Source: Brasenia schreberi
Taxonomy: Eukaryota; Streptophyta; Magnoliopsida; Nymphaeales; Cabombaceae
Reading direction: 5' to 3'
DNA length: 64,000 nucleotides
Assembly (NCBI GenBank): GCA_036023115.1
Contig: JAYKKT010000074.1
Coordinates: forward strand, 12,148,001 to 12,212,000
The first letter of the stretch is position 1. Each line of letters starts with the position of its first letter. The notes beneath the pieces are model-generated. The model worked only from the letters and a program-made list of their open reading frames with translations. It was not told where the DNA came from and ran no database searches. Made by a program: the position numbers and the translations under genes. Of the stretch, positions 10,533-23,441 are shown piece by piece.

Positions 10533-11431
10533 CAAACAAGACTTGTTAACCTCTTCAGATTGCTCTTCTGAAACTATACGACCAATGTTTTTTGTGAGTG
10601 ACTGATTGAAGGAGCTCACTAGGTCAGGGTTACAACTAGTTGAGTCGATACAGATATTTCGAGTCTTAAATCAACCACACAGAGATGTATTTGGTCAAAA
10701 TTTGACAAGAAAACCTTTATGGTTTTAAATTTCTACCGATATTAGGTCTATTTTGCAAATCATAGGGTGACTGGCTAATGTTGATATTAGTACCAATGTG
10801 TAGCATTGAGACAAATCCATCAAATATAGGTTGCACCCGTTTAGTGGCCGGAATCAGCCAAACACCATGTACAAGACTCGGTACACACTACCCATATTAT
10901 TAACAAATATCATTACATATTTAATTAGTCATTGTAGACACACAAATGCACACACATATACACATTCTTTTGCTTACAAGCAAATAACACTAACTATGGT
11001 TTGGTTGTAATAAAAAAACATTTTCAAACAGTTGTGAATTAATTAGGGTGGATTGTTGATAGGATGCCATTGTTTTATGGAGACCAGTAGACCTTCTGGT
11101 GCTAGGATGCCAAAAAAAACTCACCACCGGAACATTTAGGACTTGAATTTCATTGTTCTTTTATTTTATTAATTCTGTATTATAATCTATGTTATGGGTT
11201 AGTCGTGTTACTTGTTGGATATAGTATACCACAAGGACCTTATCTTGCACTTATTCATGTGAGGTACGGTTGTCGTGTTTTGTATGTACAAGATCTTGCT
11301 TTATTTTATCGTGTCAACTTCTTTCTTTCTTTTTAGCATCTTACGCACACATATACATATACACATTTGTTCCATTTATTTTGAGTTAATAAATTTGTAA
11401 GAACCTTATCGGTCATGATTCTGGAATACTT
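10530..11431. other. intergenic, no gene seen
   Basis: AT-rich sequence with no supported coding region on either strand. It may be the 5' flank of the hAT relic that follows. Confidence 0.35.
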
Positions 11432-11654
11432 TTGTCTTTTGGTATTCCTTCTTTATTTGTCAATATGACATATATAATGTTTTTTCTTTGGTGCATTTCT
11501 CTTTCTCTAGTTGTTTGTGTTCACACTCTAACTCAAGTTCTCACATCTTTACATATTCCTTTTCTAAGCAAAATGTTTGACAAAGAACAAATATATATTG
11601 AAGCTTCAAACCTCAAGTCACTCACTAGTACATCCAAGCTGCCTATACATCAAA

Positions 11655-11808
11655 GTTCTATTGCAAGTTCTCATCATTCAACTCCAGTTATCCATTCAAT
11701 AAATCTTATTTCAATAAAGAAAATAAATGAAGTTCTATTGCAAGTTCTCATCATTCAACTCCAGTTATCCATTCAATAAATCTTATTTCAATAAAGAAAA
11801 TAGATGAT
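11655..11808. repeat. 77-bp tandem duplication
   Basis: Two near-identical 77-bp units, 11655-11731 and 11732-11808 (gttctattgcaagttctcat... to ...aataaagaaaata), differing at about the last few bases. The duplication lies inside the frame 11432-11779 at the head of the hAT relic, so it is a recent event in that sequence. Confidence 0.9.
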
Positions 11809-11819
11809 GGTAAAGAACA

Positions 11820-13780
11820 TACTCCTTCAAGTCTACATGAACAAGATCAACAAGATGAAGAAGAGTTGGAAGATAACGAGAAAAAATAAAAGTAACCTTA
11901 TTGGTTTGTAACCATTATAAAAAAAATTGAAGGTGTCATGAAGGCGATTTGTGATTATAGGAAACCAAGAATGGGACCAGACATTTGCATGATCACCTAA
12001 ATATTTGTAAGAAGAAGAATCAACAAGATTCACATCAAATGATAATCAATGCTCAAAAATGAAGAATGGGACCATGATCATGAACAATTGTATATTCAAT
12101 CAAGAAGTAGATAGAAGAGAGACTCTCATAATGATAATTTTACATGAGTTTCTTTTGTCATTTATCAAGTACGAAGGTTTTTTGAAGGTTTAGCATAGCA
12201 CTTCAACCATTATTTCTAACATTTTCTCAAAATACAATAACACGAGTCATCCTTAGAATATATGATTATAAGCATGATAAGATATTGACATTTCTTGAAA
12301 AGTTAATAAGAAAATTGTATAACAATGGGCATATGGACTTTCAAGAAACAAAAAAAGGACTTATAGCAATAACAACTCATTTCACATACGATTCTTGAGA
12401 GTTACAAAGTCGAAAAATGAAGTACGTAAAATAATAAGCAAATGGTGATGGTTCAATTTATGAGTTTTATGTTATCAATGCCTTATTCATCATATAACCA
12501 TTGCAAGTTCATGTATGTTCCTTCTCCATGTTGCAAGTGCTCTTACGTAAGTTTTGTTATAGATATTTTTTTTATTAAAATATTGATAGAAAGTTGTCAA
12601 CTATAATGGTTGACAATTGTTCCACCAATGATATCATCATTAGCAAACTTTTGAAAAAGATAATGTTAGTGCTCTTTTACTTCAAGGATCTTTATTTTAC
12701 ATGAGTTGTGCTCATATTTTTAATCTTATTATTAAAGATGGTCCTGTGGTAATCAATGAGTTTTAAAAGAATTTGGGATAGTGTTACTTTTTGGATATAG
12801 TTCTCAAAAAAATTGAAAAGTTTGATTAAAATACTTGACAATTAAACATTTTCTATACCCAAAAATTATCACATAATTGTCAAACAAGGTGGAATTCTAT
12901 TTATTTGGTGGTTCAAACTACTATCAAATATAAGGATGTCTTTGCTCGTTTAAGGATATAATTTACAGAATAAGATTTTTGTGAGTGACGATGAATGGGG
13001 AATAGCAAATCAAATAAGTGAGAAGTTGAAATTATTTTATCAAATGATTGAGTTGTTCTCTGATACTAAGTATCCTACTGCAAATTTATACCTTTTTTAT
13101 ATTTGTTATCCATCTTCATTTGTCAAAATAAATTAATGACTCAAATCAAATCCTATGATCAGTGATATGTGTTATCACGTATGATGAAAAAGTTTACAAA
13201 GTATTAGATTGTTATTCATGAAATTTTGGGCGTACGTATTGTCTTGAATCTTAGATATAAGATAGAAGTTCACTGAATTTGAAATAATTGTTGACTTGTT
13301 GCAAAAAGATAAGGTGAAGATAGACTACAAGATTGATAATGTTTCAAAGAGAAGGGAGAACAACTCAAATTTAGAAGTCATTAGAGATGGAGATATTGAT
13401 ATGTTTAAAGATTATAATTTGTTTGTTAAAATAAGCACTGATCATGATGATATGAAGTCAGAGTTTGGTCATTACTTGGATGAGAGTGTTCTTCCTAAAA
13501 CACCCATTTTTGATATATTGAGTTAGTGGAGGACAAATGGTATCAAGCTTCCTAGATTACAATGGATAGCAAGAGATATTCTTGCTATTCATGTTTCTAC
13601 TATAGCATGTGAGTTTGTCGTTAGGACAAGTAAGAGGTGGATAAGTCACCATCAAAGTAGACTTCATCCAAAGATGTTTAAAGCCTTGATGTATGCTCAG
13701 AATTGGTTGTAGGTAGATATTAAGGTATTGATAATTTTAATATGTATAATTCTTTGTCTTTAAAATTTTAGATATTTTAG
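11820..13780 (+). pseudogene. hAT transposase relic, RICESLEEPER type
   Basis: Plus-strand order of hAT pieces. The BED zinc finger lies at about 11940-12010 ('KAICDY', then after a frameshift 'NGTRHLHDHLNIC'). 'LSTITVDNCSTNDIII' and 'GSLFYMSCAHIFNLII' at about 12590-12740 match the catalytic core. 'RWNSIYL...TTIKYKDVFARL' lies at about 12890-12955. The open frame 13296-13526 ends 'HYLDESVLPKTPIFDILS'. After a stop come 'LPRLQWIARDILAIHVSTIA' and 'LHPKMFKALMYAQNWL', the C-terminal dimerisation domain. Stops and frameshifts throughout show it is inactive. Host genes of the RICESLEEPER/DAYSLEEPER class share these domains, but the breaks argue for a transposon relic. No terminal repeats were found. 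Confidence 0.85.
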
Positions 13781-14509
13781 TTATTATAAATGCATGATTT
13801 TATACATGTTTATACATGTGAACCTTTATCATGCATCATTTTGTGCCTCTATATGTTGGTAATGAAGAGATTGATGATGATGAAAACAATTCAGTCACAT
13901 ACCACTCAAGTTCAAAATATTTTTCTCTTATTATGGAGTGATTTTACTTCTCATATCTTAACTTGAATGTTATTTTGTTGTAGGTTCCACAAAGTTTCAA
14001 AAACCAAAAGTCAAGAAATGATTGTCAAAGTGATGGAAATAATTGTGAGTTCCTAAAAATACTCATTCTCCTTCCCGTCTTGTGTCAAATGGAAATGTAG
14101 ATTGGACAAATGTTTATATGATCTTTTTTGTAATCCCATAATTAAATGGTTTCATCATTATGACTTTGGAACTACAAGGTCACTATGTTTTTGGTACATT
14201 GACAGGTTAGAAATGATTATTAAATCTAGTTAACAACTTATTTTGACCTCCTAATGGTTTATTGTAAAAGAATAGTCTTGCGGAGATTTTAATGGATCTT
14301 TACTTGTCTATCAAATATAGAAATACATTATCAAAAACTATGATATACTTTCTCTATCCAATTTCGCCTTGGTAGAGGGAGCTTATTCCTATCTTACTGC
14401 ATTATTTTAGTATGAGCCAGAAACTTGATACGTCAATTCTGTAGATTGCCCACAATGGGAGACGTTTTGATTTCTCATTTCGATTTAAATAATTTGAATG
14501 ATGTTTGGT
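13781..14509. other. 3' flank of hAT relic, no gene seen
   Basis: AT-rich sequence, likely transposon-derived. No motif recognised. Confidence 0.35.
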
Positions 14510-15440
14510 GAAAGTTCCTTTTGATTGGCTTTTCTTGGTCAACTTCCTCGGGCTCGTGAATTGATGAAGACTAATGGTGGGTATTGATTTTTTGCCATGT
14601 TCATGTTATTTGCATTTGTTACATCGATTTCCATGCGATACCACAATCGATTTTCTTCATTATGATTACAGACCTTAGTTTGATGTCTAGATTTCGCATA
14701 ATGGGTGCCGTTTTGATTTTCCATTTTTATTTAAAGAATTTGAGTGATATTTCATGAAAGTTCCTTCTAAATGGCTTTTGCTAGATACACTTCTTTTGGA
14801 TCGTGAATTGATGAAGTCTGTTTAAAGAATTCTTAATTCCTTCAATCTCTTTGCAGTGATCTTCAAAATTTGAGGTTTATGATTGCTTTATGCTTGCAAA
14901 GATCCAATAGGAACTTGGAGAAGAGAAAATCAAAAGGCCTTGGGAGGAAGAGGTCTTTTTTTCATTTTTCTGTGTTTTGGTATGCGATCATCTTGTCGGA
15001 TTTACTCCCTTTGTCACATGGATTTCTCTTTCAATCTTGAGTTGAGGCATAAGGTATTTTCATTAGATTCAAATTACCCAATTGGAGATCCTGCTACCAG
15101 TGAGAATATAAGAAGCAATCAAGTCTTGTTGAACTCCACCATCAGTCGAGAAAAGAAACTAGAAAATATAAGATGGCAATGAAGGAAATGTTATTGCAGT
15201 TCTTGTTGATGAGCATACAAAATTGTTAATAGTTATAACATCAACATACAAAATTAGTGAAAGTTCATTCTGATTGGCTTTTTCTGGATACACTTCTTTT
15301 AGCTCGTGAATTGACGAAGCCTAATGGTGGGTATTGATTTTTTGCCATGTATGTGCTATGTGCATTGTTACTTTGATTTCTATGTGATAACAATAATTGA
15401 TTGTTTGCATTATGTAAGTATGTTACTTTGATTTCTAGGC
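14510..15440. repeat. three dispersed copies of a 70-180-bp repeat
   Basis: The segment gaaagttccttttgattggctttt...ctcgtgaattgatgaag recurs at about 14510, 14756 and 15260. Copies one and three also share taatggtgggtattgattttttgccatgt and the following 80 bp. Between them is a 99-codon open frame (14883-15182) with no recognised family. The unit may be an unclassified transposon segment or exon relics of an old gene. Confidence 0.55.
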
Positions 15441-16850
15441 AAATATTAAGATAAATTGTGCAAGAAACCACGTAGCTTTGTGTGGGAATTTTGATTTGGA
15501 ATGGTGTTGTAACATTTTTATGTTCAATGTTGTATGATTAATCTGTAAAATATATTGTATTCATATATTATCAAACATAGAAACATTTTTCATATTAGAG
15601 CAACATACTTGTTCTTTATACATGACCCATGCCATATTCATTTTCATTGAATGTCTACAGACCTAAGTTTGAACATTCAAGTCAAATCACTGGATCGGAA
15701 TGATGGAGCATACACTATTTCTTTTGCTCTCTTGATTTTCAATGGCATACATAGGAGGCCCCTTGGGGGAATAGGGATGGGTCCTTGTGGGGACCCATAA
15801 GGGGGAACGGGGATGGGTCTTAATGGAGATCATGGGGATACAAGGGTAGGAACAGGGGGAACTTCTGGTCCCCATCATGGGACAAGAACGAGGATGATGA
15901 TCCCCGTCCCTGCCCCATGAATATCCCTAACATGAACCCTAATACTTGGTGGTAGTATGTTATATATGGCAAGTTTCAGTTACATTAGAACCTAGAACCG
16001 TAATCGATCTGGGTAGGACTGGTTTTAGAATGATTCCGTTTTGAGTGTTGAACCATCGGAGATCAGCAAACACATCAAATAGTTTTTAAATTTTAAAGAA
16101 AAAATTAAAAAATACTGAAACCTATGTGCTCGATACCCAGGAACAGGAATCTGGTTTCAGTCTCTTCAATTGTACCAAAGGAAACATGTTTTGGTCATTT
16201 TGGGTTGTTTGGCATTCCTAAATGCTATGGCATTTTCAGTGAACCCTTCAATTTGACTGGGTTTTCTAGTGGTTCGAAACGGCCTAAAAGGGATTTCTAG
16301 GGTTCAAGTCGAAAGTTGAGCCTTTAGCTTTATGATCAACAATATACTGATATAATTCTAATCGACATTTTTGTGATTTCCTAATCATCGAACAACAGTG
16401 GTTTTAAAAAAATTACACTGTACTTCGTCAAAACGTAAAACACGCATTGTTCAAGTTCGGGTCAGTAGGGGTCGCAAACCGAACATGAACAAGCTGGAAA
16501 CACGTTTGGCATTCATGTTAACCCGAAATATTTGACGTTCTAGCCCATGTACCGCTGCTGCCATATTTAGGGCTTGTAACCTAAGTTCTGTATTTGATTC
16601 ATGAGTGGTGGACTTAATGCTTGGGTTTTCGTGTAGTAATTAATAACATAAGAGAAAAAGTGATGTTTAAGTTTTCGTGTGAAGAATGTGAATTTAATTC
16701 CACTTCATTATTAACTAAAATTGAGCTTATAAAACTATAATTACACTCTAACAACGAGTTTTATGTTTGTTGTAGCTAGAACTTAGAACTATTAACACCG
16801 AAGATTAAGGTCCAGAACCATGAATCAAACATGCCCTTAAATCCATCGGT
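15441..16850. other. intergenic; G-rich tract 15750-15920; GGTTC-type tract 15980-16170
   Basis: Bases 15750-15920 are dominated by ggggat/ggggaac and end in ccccgtccctgcccc, so the strand can fold back or form G-rich structures. Bases 15980-16170 and 16440-16540 carry degenerate ggttc/gaacc text. No gene. Confidence 0.4.
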
Positions 16851-16883
16851 AGGTCCCCTGCTTTCCGATCCATTCAAAGATCT

Positions 16884-16951
16884 GGATCCGCCTTCTAAAT
16901 CCACTGAAAGGCCCGGATCCTCCTTCTAAATCCACTGAAAGACCCGGATCC
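16884..16951. repeat. 31-bp tandem repeat upstream of PFK
   Basis: Units ggatccgccttctaaatcca(ctgaaaggccc) at 16884-16914 and 16915-16945 differ at two positions, and a third unit starts with ggatcc. The repeat lies about 150 bp upstream of the PFK start codon, in the promoter or 5' leader. Confidence 0.85.
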
Positions 16952-17094
16952 ATTTCCCACTCCAGAAAGAACCTATGCCGAATGGGCCTGCTGTTTCTAA
17001 AGCGTTACGTGTCAAAGACGGCGCTTCTCTTCTTTAACACCTCGCTGTATTATTCGCCCCAACGGCGTTTTGCTTCCTCTGAGCCATCATCGCC

Positions 17095-19302
17095 ATGAAC
17101 GATTACACCCAAGAAACCGGTGGCCAACGAGACGGAGAGCCAGCAAACTTCCCCGATGGATCTCCAGGGGACGTCATAGAGATCGTCCTTCCGATGCCCA
17201 TCAAGATGGTGCGCGTCTCCCGGCTCGCCGACTACCTCCCGTGCCTCGCTTCCTATCCGAACCCCTTGGAGCAGAACCAGTTTTACCATCCGACAAAAGG
17301 GTTCTACCTCTCGGCATCGGACGTCGCCATCCGTCAGGTCTTGTTTGACCTATCGGTCATTTCTTCCCGGTCGTCCGGTCCGAACCTGCTGTACCCTCGA
17401 GCCGGCCCGCGGCCGGAGATCCGGTTCGACCCCGCACAGGTTCGGGCGGCGATCGTGACGTGCGGCGGGCTCTGCCCCGGGATGAACACGGTGATTCGAG
17501 AACTCGTCGTGGGGCTGTGGAATCTGTACGGGGTTCGGGAGATCTTCGGTGTGGTCGCCGGGTACCGTGGGTTCTACTCGAGGGATCCGATCAAGTTGGA
17601 CCCGAAGTTGGTGGATGGTTGGCACAAAAGGGGGGGGACGATGCTGCAGACTTCTCGGGGCGGCTTCGATATTGAGAAGATAATGGATGCCATCCAATCG
17701 CACGGATTTAATCAGGTTTAATCAGCGGTTTCCAAATTCGCTTTTAGAAAAACTTGCAACTCCAATAGCCAAAATTAAAGCTCCCTGGAAGAACTTCGTA
17801 GTGACGAAAATAGATTGCTTCTTCCTTCTTCTACCACCAACTATAACTATAACTATATATAATGCCTTTCGGTTTGGCATATTTCTTTAATTAAAGCAAT
17901 TAAGGTTTTGCGCTAGATATTTCTTTTAGTGCAAATTATTTATTCAAATTTCACAGCGATAATGGTGATTGTGAGTGTGCCTGTGTGTGTGAGAGAGAGA
18001 GAGAGAGAGTAGTAGTAATTATTTTGAGAATTAAACGTTTTCTGTAGTTGGCACTTCCTGCTCTCATAATCTATTTTCATCTTTAGTTAAAACACATTTC
18101 TTTATTGCAGTTTTTTATTCAAAACTTTATAGGAATGATGGAAGATTTCCTTAGGAGGACCAACATTTGGTGTTAGAACTACTTTGCCGCTTTTATTAGT
18201 TCTTCACCTTCTCCACTATACAAACGCATCCCATAATTTTGTGTTAGATCTTTCTGCATGTCATCCCACAGGCAGCATAACTAAAGGAAGAACGTTAAGC
18301 AAAGGCATTCTGGAAACCCTTGTAAACCGAAACTCCCCGCTAGCCTGCATTAGTTTATTTGAAAATTTAGAAAGCCAGAGATTCTAGGGTTCATGACAGA
18401 GGCAATAGAGAATCGTAGTTATGAAAGAGTGTTGGTGTTCACTCTGATAATATTTTCATGAACAGATATACATAATTGGTGGTGATGGCACAATGAGAGG
18501 CGTCGTCAATATCTTCAACGAAATCAGAAGACGGAAATTAAGCATCTCTGTCACTGGAATTCCCAAAACGGTGGACAATGATATTGGGATTATCGACAGA
18601 TCCTTTGGCTTTCAGACTGCTGTAGAGAGCGCCCAACAGGCGATCAATGCAGCTCACATAGAGGCTGAGAGTGCTGTGAATGGCATTGGCTTGGTTAAGC
18701 TCATGGGCCGCAGCACCGGCTACATAGCTCTGCATGCAACCCTCAGCAGACGGGACGTCGACTGCTGCTTGATCCCAGAAAACGATTTCTACTTGGAAGG
18801 CGAAGGTGGCCTTTTCGAATTCCTCGAGCAACGCCTTAAAGAAAACGGGCATGCCGTCCTCGTTGTTGCGGAAGGAGCGGGTCAGAACTTGATTCCTCGC
18901 TCAGATTCTGAGAAAGAACAGAGAGATGAATCAGGGAACCCTGTTCTTCTTGACGTGGGGCATTGGTTGAAGTCGGAGCTCAGCTCTTGGTGGAAGAGGG
19001 AGCATGCAGGAGAATTACTCACGGTGAAATACATTGATCCTACATACATGATCAGAGCTGTGCCGGCTAATGCAACAGACAATCTCTACTGCACTCTGTT
19101 GGCACACTCGGCGATCCACGGGGTGATGGCTGGGTACACCGGATTCGTGCCGGGGCCTATCAACGGAAACTATGCTTACATACCTGTTGAGGATGTTGCT
19201 GAAGCTAAGAATGTGATAGATCCCACTGATCACAAATGGGCATGGGTGAGGTCTGTCACGAACCAGCCTGATTTCATTAAACCCGAAGAGCCCGCAGACT
19301 AA
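17095..19302 (+). CDS. PFK: ATP-dependent 6-phosphofructokinase, plant type, 2 exons, 485 aa
   Basis: Exons 17095-17715 and 18466-19302, with one 750-bp intron (GTTTAA...ACAG). The frame is continuous with stop TAA at 19300-19302. The enzyme phosphorylates fructose 6-phosphate to fructose 1,6-bisphosphate, the committed step of glycolysis. Visible motifs: CGGLCPGMN (residues 123-131, nucleotide-binding start), GGDGT (212-216), PKTVDNDI (240-247, with catalytic Asp) and MGRSTGYIA (287-295). Gly in GGDGT, rather than Asp as in GGDDT, marks the ATP-using and not the PPi-using enzyme. PKTVDNDI with GGDGT is the plant ATP-PFK combination. The length is normal for the family. GGDGTMRG and a two-exon structure resemble the Arabidopsis PFK2 branch (cytosolic), and no convincing plastid transit peptide is seen at the N terminus. 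Exon 1 is clearly GC-richer than the flanks. The ATG at 17095 is chosen because the frame opens there. Confidence 0.95.
17716..18465 (+). other. PFK intron
   Basis: AT-rich, with a short (GA)n at 17993-18010. No embedded gene or transposon recognised. Confidence 0.85.
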
Positions 19303-19420
19303 GTTCACCATAGGCTGGGAGATTCGCTAATCCCTTTCACTGAGTTTCTTGTTGCGTTTAATCGCAACTAAATTGCAGCCCAGCTCTCCTGTCTGTACTT
19401 GTACTTTGTATGAAAGGATT

Positions 19421-19548
<128 letters not shown>

Positions 19549-20030
19549 GTTGATAAGAAGATACCATTAAAGTTAAAAGGTAAATATTATAGAGCAGCAA
19601 TTAGGTTTGTCATGGTTCAAAGTATTGGGCAGTTAATCATCAATATGTACAAAAGATGTCACATAAATGAAGATGTTGAGATAGATGAGTGATCATACAA
19701 GAAAAGATCGTATATATAATGAGGTTATTAGAAACAAATTAAGAGTGACACCAATAGAAGATAAAATGAGAGAATATCTTTTAAGATGGTTTGGACATAT
19801 AGAAAGAAGCTCATAATAAGAACCTGGAAGAAGGTATGAAAAACTAAATTTGGAAAGTATTAAAAGAGGTAGAAGACGATCACAAAAATGTTGGAAAGAA
19901 ACAATAAAGAATGATCTAGCTTATTATGAGTTAACTGTTGACATGGCACATGATAGAGCTATGTGGAAACAAAGAATCAATGTAGCCGATCCCATCTAGT
20001 ATGGGAAGAGGTTTAGTTGTTGTTGTTGTA
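19549..20030 (+). mobile_element. RTE-type LINE 3' fragment (copy 2), 5'-truncated
   Basis: Starts tgataagaagataccattaaag and ends ccatctagtatgggaagagg...ttgttgttgtt, matching the terminal 480 bp of the copies at 43.5 and 55.8 kb. The C-terminal coding region is broken by indels. The (GTT)n tail is the family's 3' end. It sits between the TA microsatellite and a copia gag fragment. Confidence 0.9.
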
Positions 20031-21640
20031 TTTGATAGTCAAAGAGTCAAATAACTCTTTTGTGATTTTGAATTCCTCGAATACCCTAATCAAGCCATCT
20101 TCGATATATGTTAACATGATTGTCCTCGCTATGTTGTCATCTTTTATAAATATCTAATAGTTTTCTTTTTCTCATCTCTTTCAACGGGGATAGGGGTAAA
20201 ATGGTTTCTTTAAGTACATAATCAATATCCTCTAAAGTTAAAGCTAACGGAATTCTTCTTTTCCACGTTTTAAAATTAAAGTCGTTTAACTTTTTAATTT
20301 TTGCTAATTCAGAAACACAAATTCTTGAAGTCATTTTTAATAGATTGGCAGAAACTACTAATAGAGGATCTATACAATTTAAATGAGAAACCAAAAACAA
20401 GCAACAGATAATTCAACATAAGACATTTTCTAAGAAGAAAATAATAAAATATAATCAGGCACTAAACTGCAGTAACAATAAAATTGAGGTATTAAACTAT
20501 AAATAATTTGAGGCACTAAACAATAATTTTAAATAACTTCTAAGTATCATAACAGAAATATGTAAGATTCAGACAGTTTCTATAATTTAAGAACAGGTAT
20601 GAGGACAGAACAATAAATTTGTTTTCTTTCTACTTTTTTAATTTCTTTACAAGTAGTGGGCATACCTATAATTTTAACTTTATCCGTTTCGATAATTGTC
20701 CCAAAAAAACAAGGACTAGACTGTAAAAGGTTGACTCTTGTTTGTCAGTAATTTCCTAAATTGAACAGGGACAGACCAATAAAATTATCGATGGGTTTTT
20801 AAAGAATTTTAGAAAATAATTGGGGACATAATGGTAATTCTACCCTTAAGTATGAATCTTTAATTCTACCTAAAGACAAAGGGCAGAATTGACTTTTGAC
20901 TCAGTAGCAGACCTACGAATTTCCACATGTTCAAGTACAACTACGTAATTCAACAAACTAATATTTTGTAATTTTCACATACTGCAAGAAAAATTGCTCG
21001 AGAAAAAAAAATATCTTTTCGTTTGTTTAAGAGCAAAACAATCTTTTGACTTTAAAATATTTGGATATTTTGCTAATTTTGTATAGTGGTAGATTGTAAT
21101 TAACACCAAACCAAAGGCAGAACAGATTTTTAAGTCTGCTACCCGATGCAGTTTTCTAGAAACCGCAACATGGACGATTTTGTGGGTGGGTTTTGTGGAA
21201 AACTAGAAACATTTTTTCTCTTCTATAAAAGATGAGAGGGAGTGATATGCATAGATAAAGAGAGAGGTCCATATAGAGAGATTTGTCGGTCGAGAAAGGA
21301 AGAGAGAAATTTATAAGAGAGTGAGATGTGTATAGGAATTCAATGGTTTTGATGGCACCGTTTGATTTCCCTCCCCTTGCCACTCGTAAAGGGTCTTTGC
21401 CTCTCCCTCCTCCAGTTGGGATATTGTTCTTTGCCAATGAGGAAGAGAGTGGGATTCGAGAGAGGATAAGAGTGTCACTGCTCCACGAATGTAGGCATGA
21501 CTCTTTTCTTTTAAGAAAAAGTCGAGCTACTGCTCAAGTGCCCAAACCACCACAGACCACCTCTAATGGAGTATTGAGTGTAAAAGATGTATTAAAAAAT
21601 AAATAAAATTCAAAAAATATAAAAATTAAAATTAATGAAC
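20031..21640 (-). pseudogene. copia fragment: gag N-terminus and 5' leader
   Basis: Minus-strand frame 20400-20137 contains 'LNDFNFKTWKRRIPLALTLE' and 'DIDYVLKET', matching the gag start of the full copia element at 32.8-32.9 kb. Upstream of it (20600-21230) the leader resembles 33.1-33.65 kb. Both show 'gactttt...gactcagtag/gacttattgg' blocks and a cgg-rich patch around 'gtctgctacccgatgcagtttt' versus 'gtctgttgcctgaggcggtttc'. No LTR is found on the right, where hAT-related sequence takes over. Confidence 0.65.
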
Positions 21641-22480
21641 TAAACATATATAACACAATGAACAAGCAACCATACTATAACAAAATATCTCATAACGAAC
21701 AATGCTACAAGCATCCATATTTCATACCATAACGTGAATAAAATATTGAGTAAAATAGTACATTTGGGGTTTAACTTTAATTAATAAACAACAAAGTTAC
21801 AAGTACAACTTACAATCATCAAGAGATTGCAATCATCCACAACATGGATCATAATCAACAAAAGCATTATAATCAACATAGTCAGAATTACCACCATCGT
21901 CATCATCTCCTCCCTCTTTCTCCGTAATTGGATCTACCTATTCAACACCTTCATTTTATCATCATCTCCAACTCCAAGTTCTGCTTAAGTTTCGGCTGTC
22001 CTCCAGTTTTCATTATCTAAATTAATATGAAACTCATACTCTTCGACTTAATCATCAAGAATATCAACATTTTTGTAGCTCAACGGGTCATATGAAACCT
22101 TCATTGCCCTTCTTACATCCTTTTGCATTTGCCTATAAAGAAAGAATATTGAAATTATAAAGAATATCAAATGCAATATAATTACATCAATCATTCATTA
22201 TTAATAAGATTAAGAAACAATTAGGCAATAATAAACAATATATATTTTAAAATTATTATATTTTCCTTAACTTAATGTTGTAGGCAACATATACAAAATC
22301 ACGCAGTCGAGTATGCTCTAATTTGTTTCGCTTTTTCATGTTAATGCGTTCGAAAAAACTTCAATTCCTCTCGCACCCACTCAAATTGCATATGTTTGGC
22401 TCAATATACGTTAAGTAAACCTTGTCAAGTTCGGTACATCTATACCAAAACGAGCTCACCATTCATTTAAAATAAAACAT

Positions 22481-23003
22481 GATAATAATTAATAAAAAAT
22501 AATCAAAGTCAATAAATTAATAACTTAAATGAATATCAATAAAAACACAATACCTTATCGCATTTGGGAGCGGAGTTGGATTACAATTGGCCTTCCAAAA
22601 TCTAAGACTATGTATATACTTACTTAACTGTAAATGGATATTGCAATGAGTACATGATAATAATTAATAAGAAATACTCAAAGTCAATAAATTAATAACT
22701 TAAATGAATATCAATAAAAACACAATACCTTGTCGCATTTGGGAGCGGCGTTGCATTACAATTGGCCTTCCAAAATCTAAGACTATGTATATACTTACTT
22801 AACTGTAAATGGATATTGCAATGAGTACATGATAATAATTAATAAGAAATACTCAAAGTCAATCAATTAATAACTTAAATAAATATCAATAAAACACACA
22901 ATACTTTGTCGCATTTGGTAGCAAAATTGGATTGCAATTGCCTTCCAAAATCTCCAAGACTCTGTATATACTTAACTCTAAATAGATATTTGCAATGAGT
23001 AGA
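22481..23003 (-). repeat. 175-bp tandem triplication containing a transposase exon
   Basis: Units start at 22481, 22656 and 22831 (gataataattaataa...). The first two are nearly identical and the third is more diverged, with small deletions. On the minus strand each unit encodes 'HLQLSKYIHSLRFWKANCN' followed by PTPLPNAIR and a GT donor. It is therefore an exon plus part of the adjoining intron, sitting directly upstream of the exon for the dimerisation domain. Confidence 0.9.
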
Positions 23004-23433
23004 AAATCTTCAACAAGGTCAATTGCATTCAATATACCATTTTCATTTCTTCATCTTCCACAAAGTTAGGAGAAAATTTAATACAATGGTTAAGGAAATA
23101 TGCAGCAACATACAAATCATGATGCATTTAGTGGTTCCAACATGCATCAATTATCTTCCAAACCTTACTTAGAAGTGACCGCTTAAGGTCAAGGTTTGAT
23201 TGTATTTCCAATTTAACCTTATCTATAGCATCATATATATAAGACATAGCAGACATATCTTGACTGTCAACCATCCTCGTTACCTTAATTAAAGGTACAA
23301 TCATCCTCAAAAATTTGTTGTAATTTTTCCAAAAAACAGCATTTAAAACAACATCTAGTACAACAATCCCCTCCCTCTTTCTAGACCAACTAATATAACC
23401 CAATTCTTGAGATGCAAACAATTTTTTCAAAGC

Positions 23434-23441
23434 ATTTTTCT
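23434..23441. repeat. left 8-bp target site duplication of hAT 2
   Basis: ATTTTTCT, identical to 26841-26848. Eight-base duplications are diagnostic of hAT insertion. Confidence 0.93.

Noticed and set aside
11432..11779. 115-codon plus-strand frame as a host gene
   Set aside because: Contains the 77-bp tandem duplication and leads into the hAT relic; no independent evidence of a gene.
17350..17703. 117-codon minus-strand frame in PFK exon 1
   Set aside because: GC-rich antisense shadow of the PFK coding sequence.
22481..23003. CRISPR-like array
   Set aside because: Contiguous 175-bp units without spacers, in a plant transposon; simple tandem duplication.
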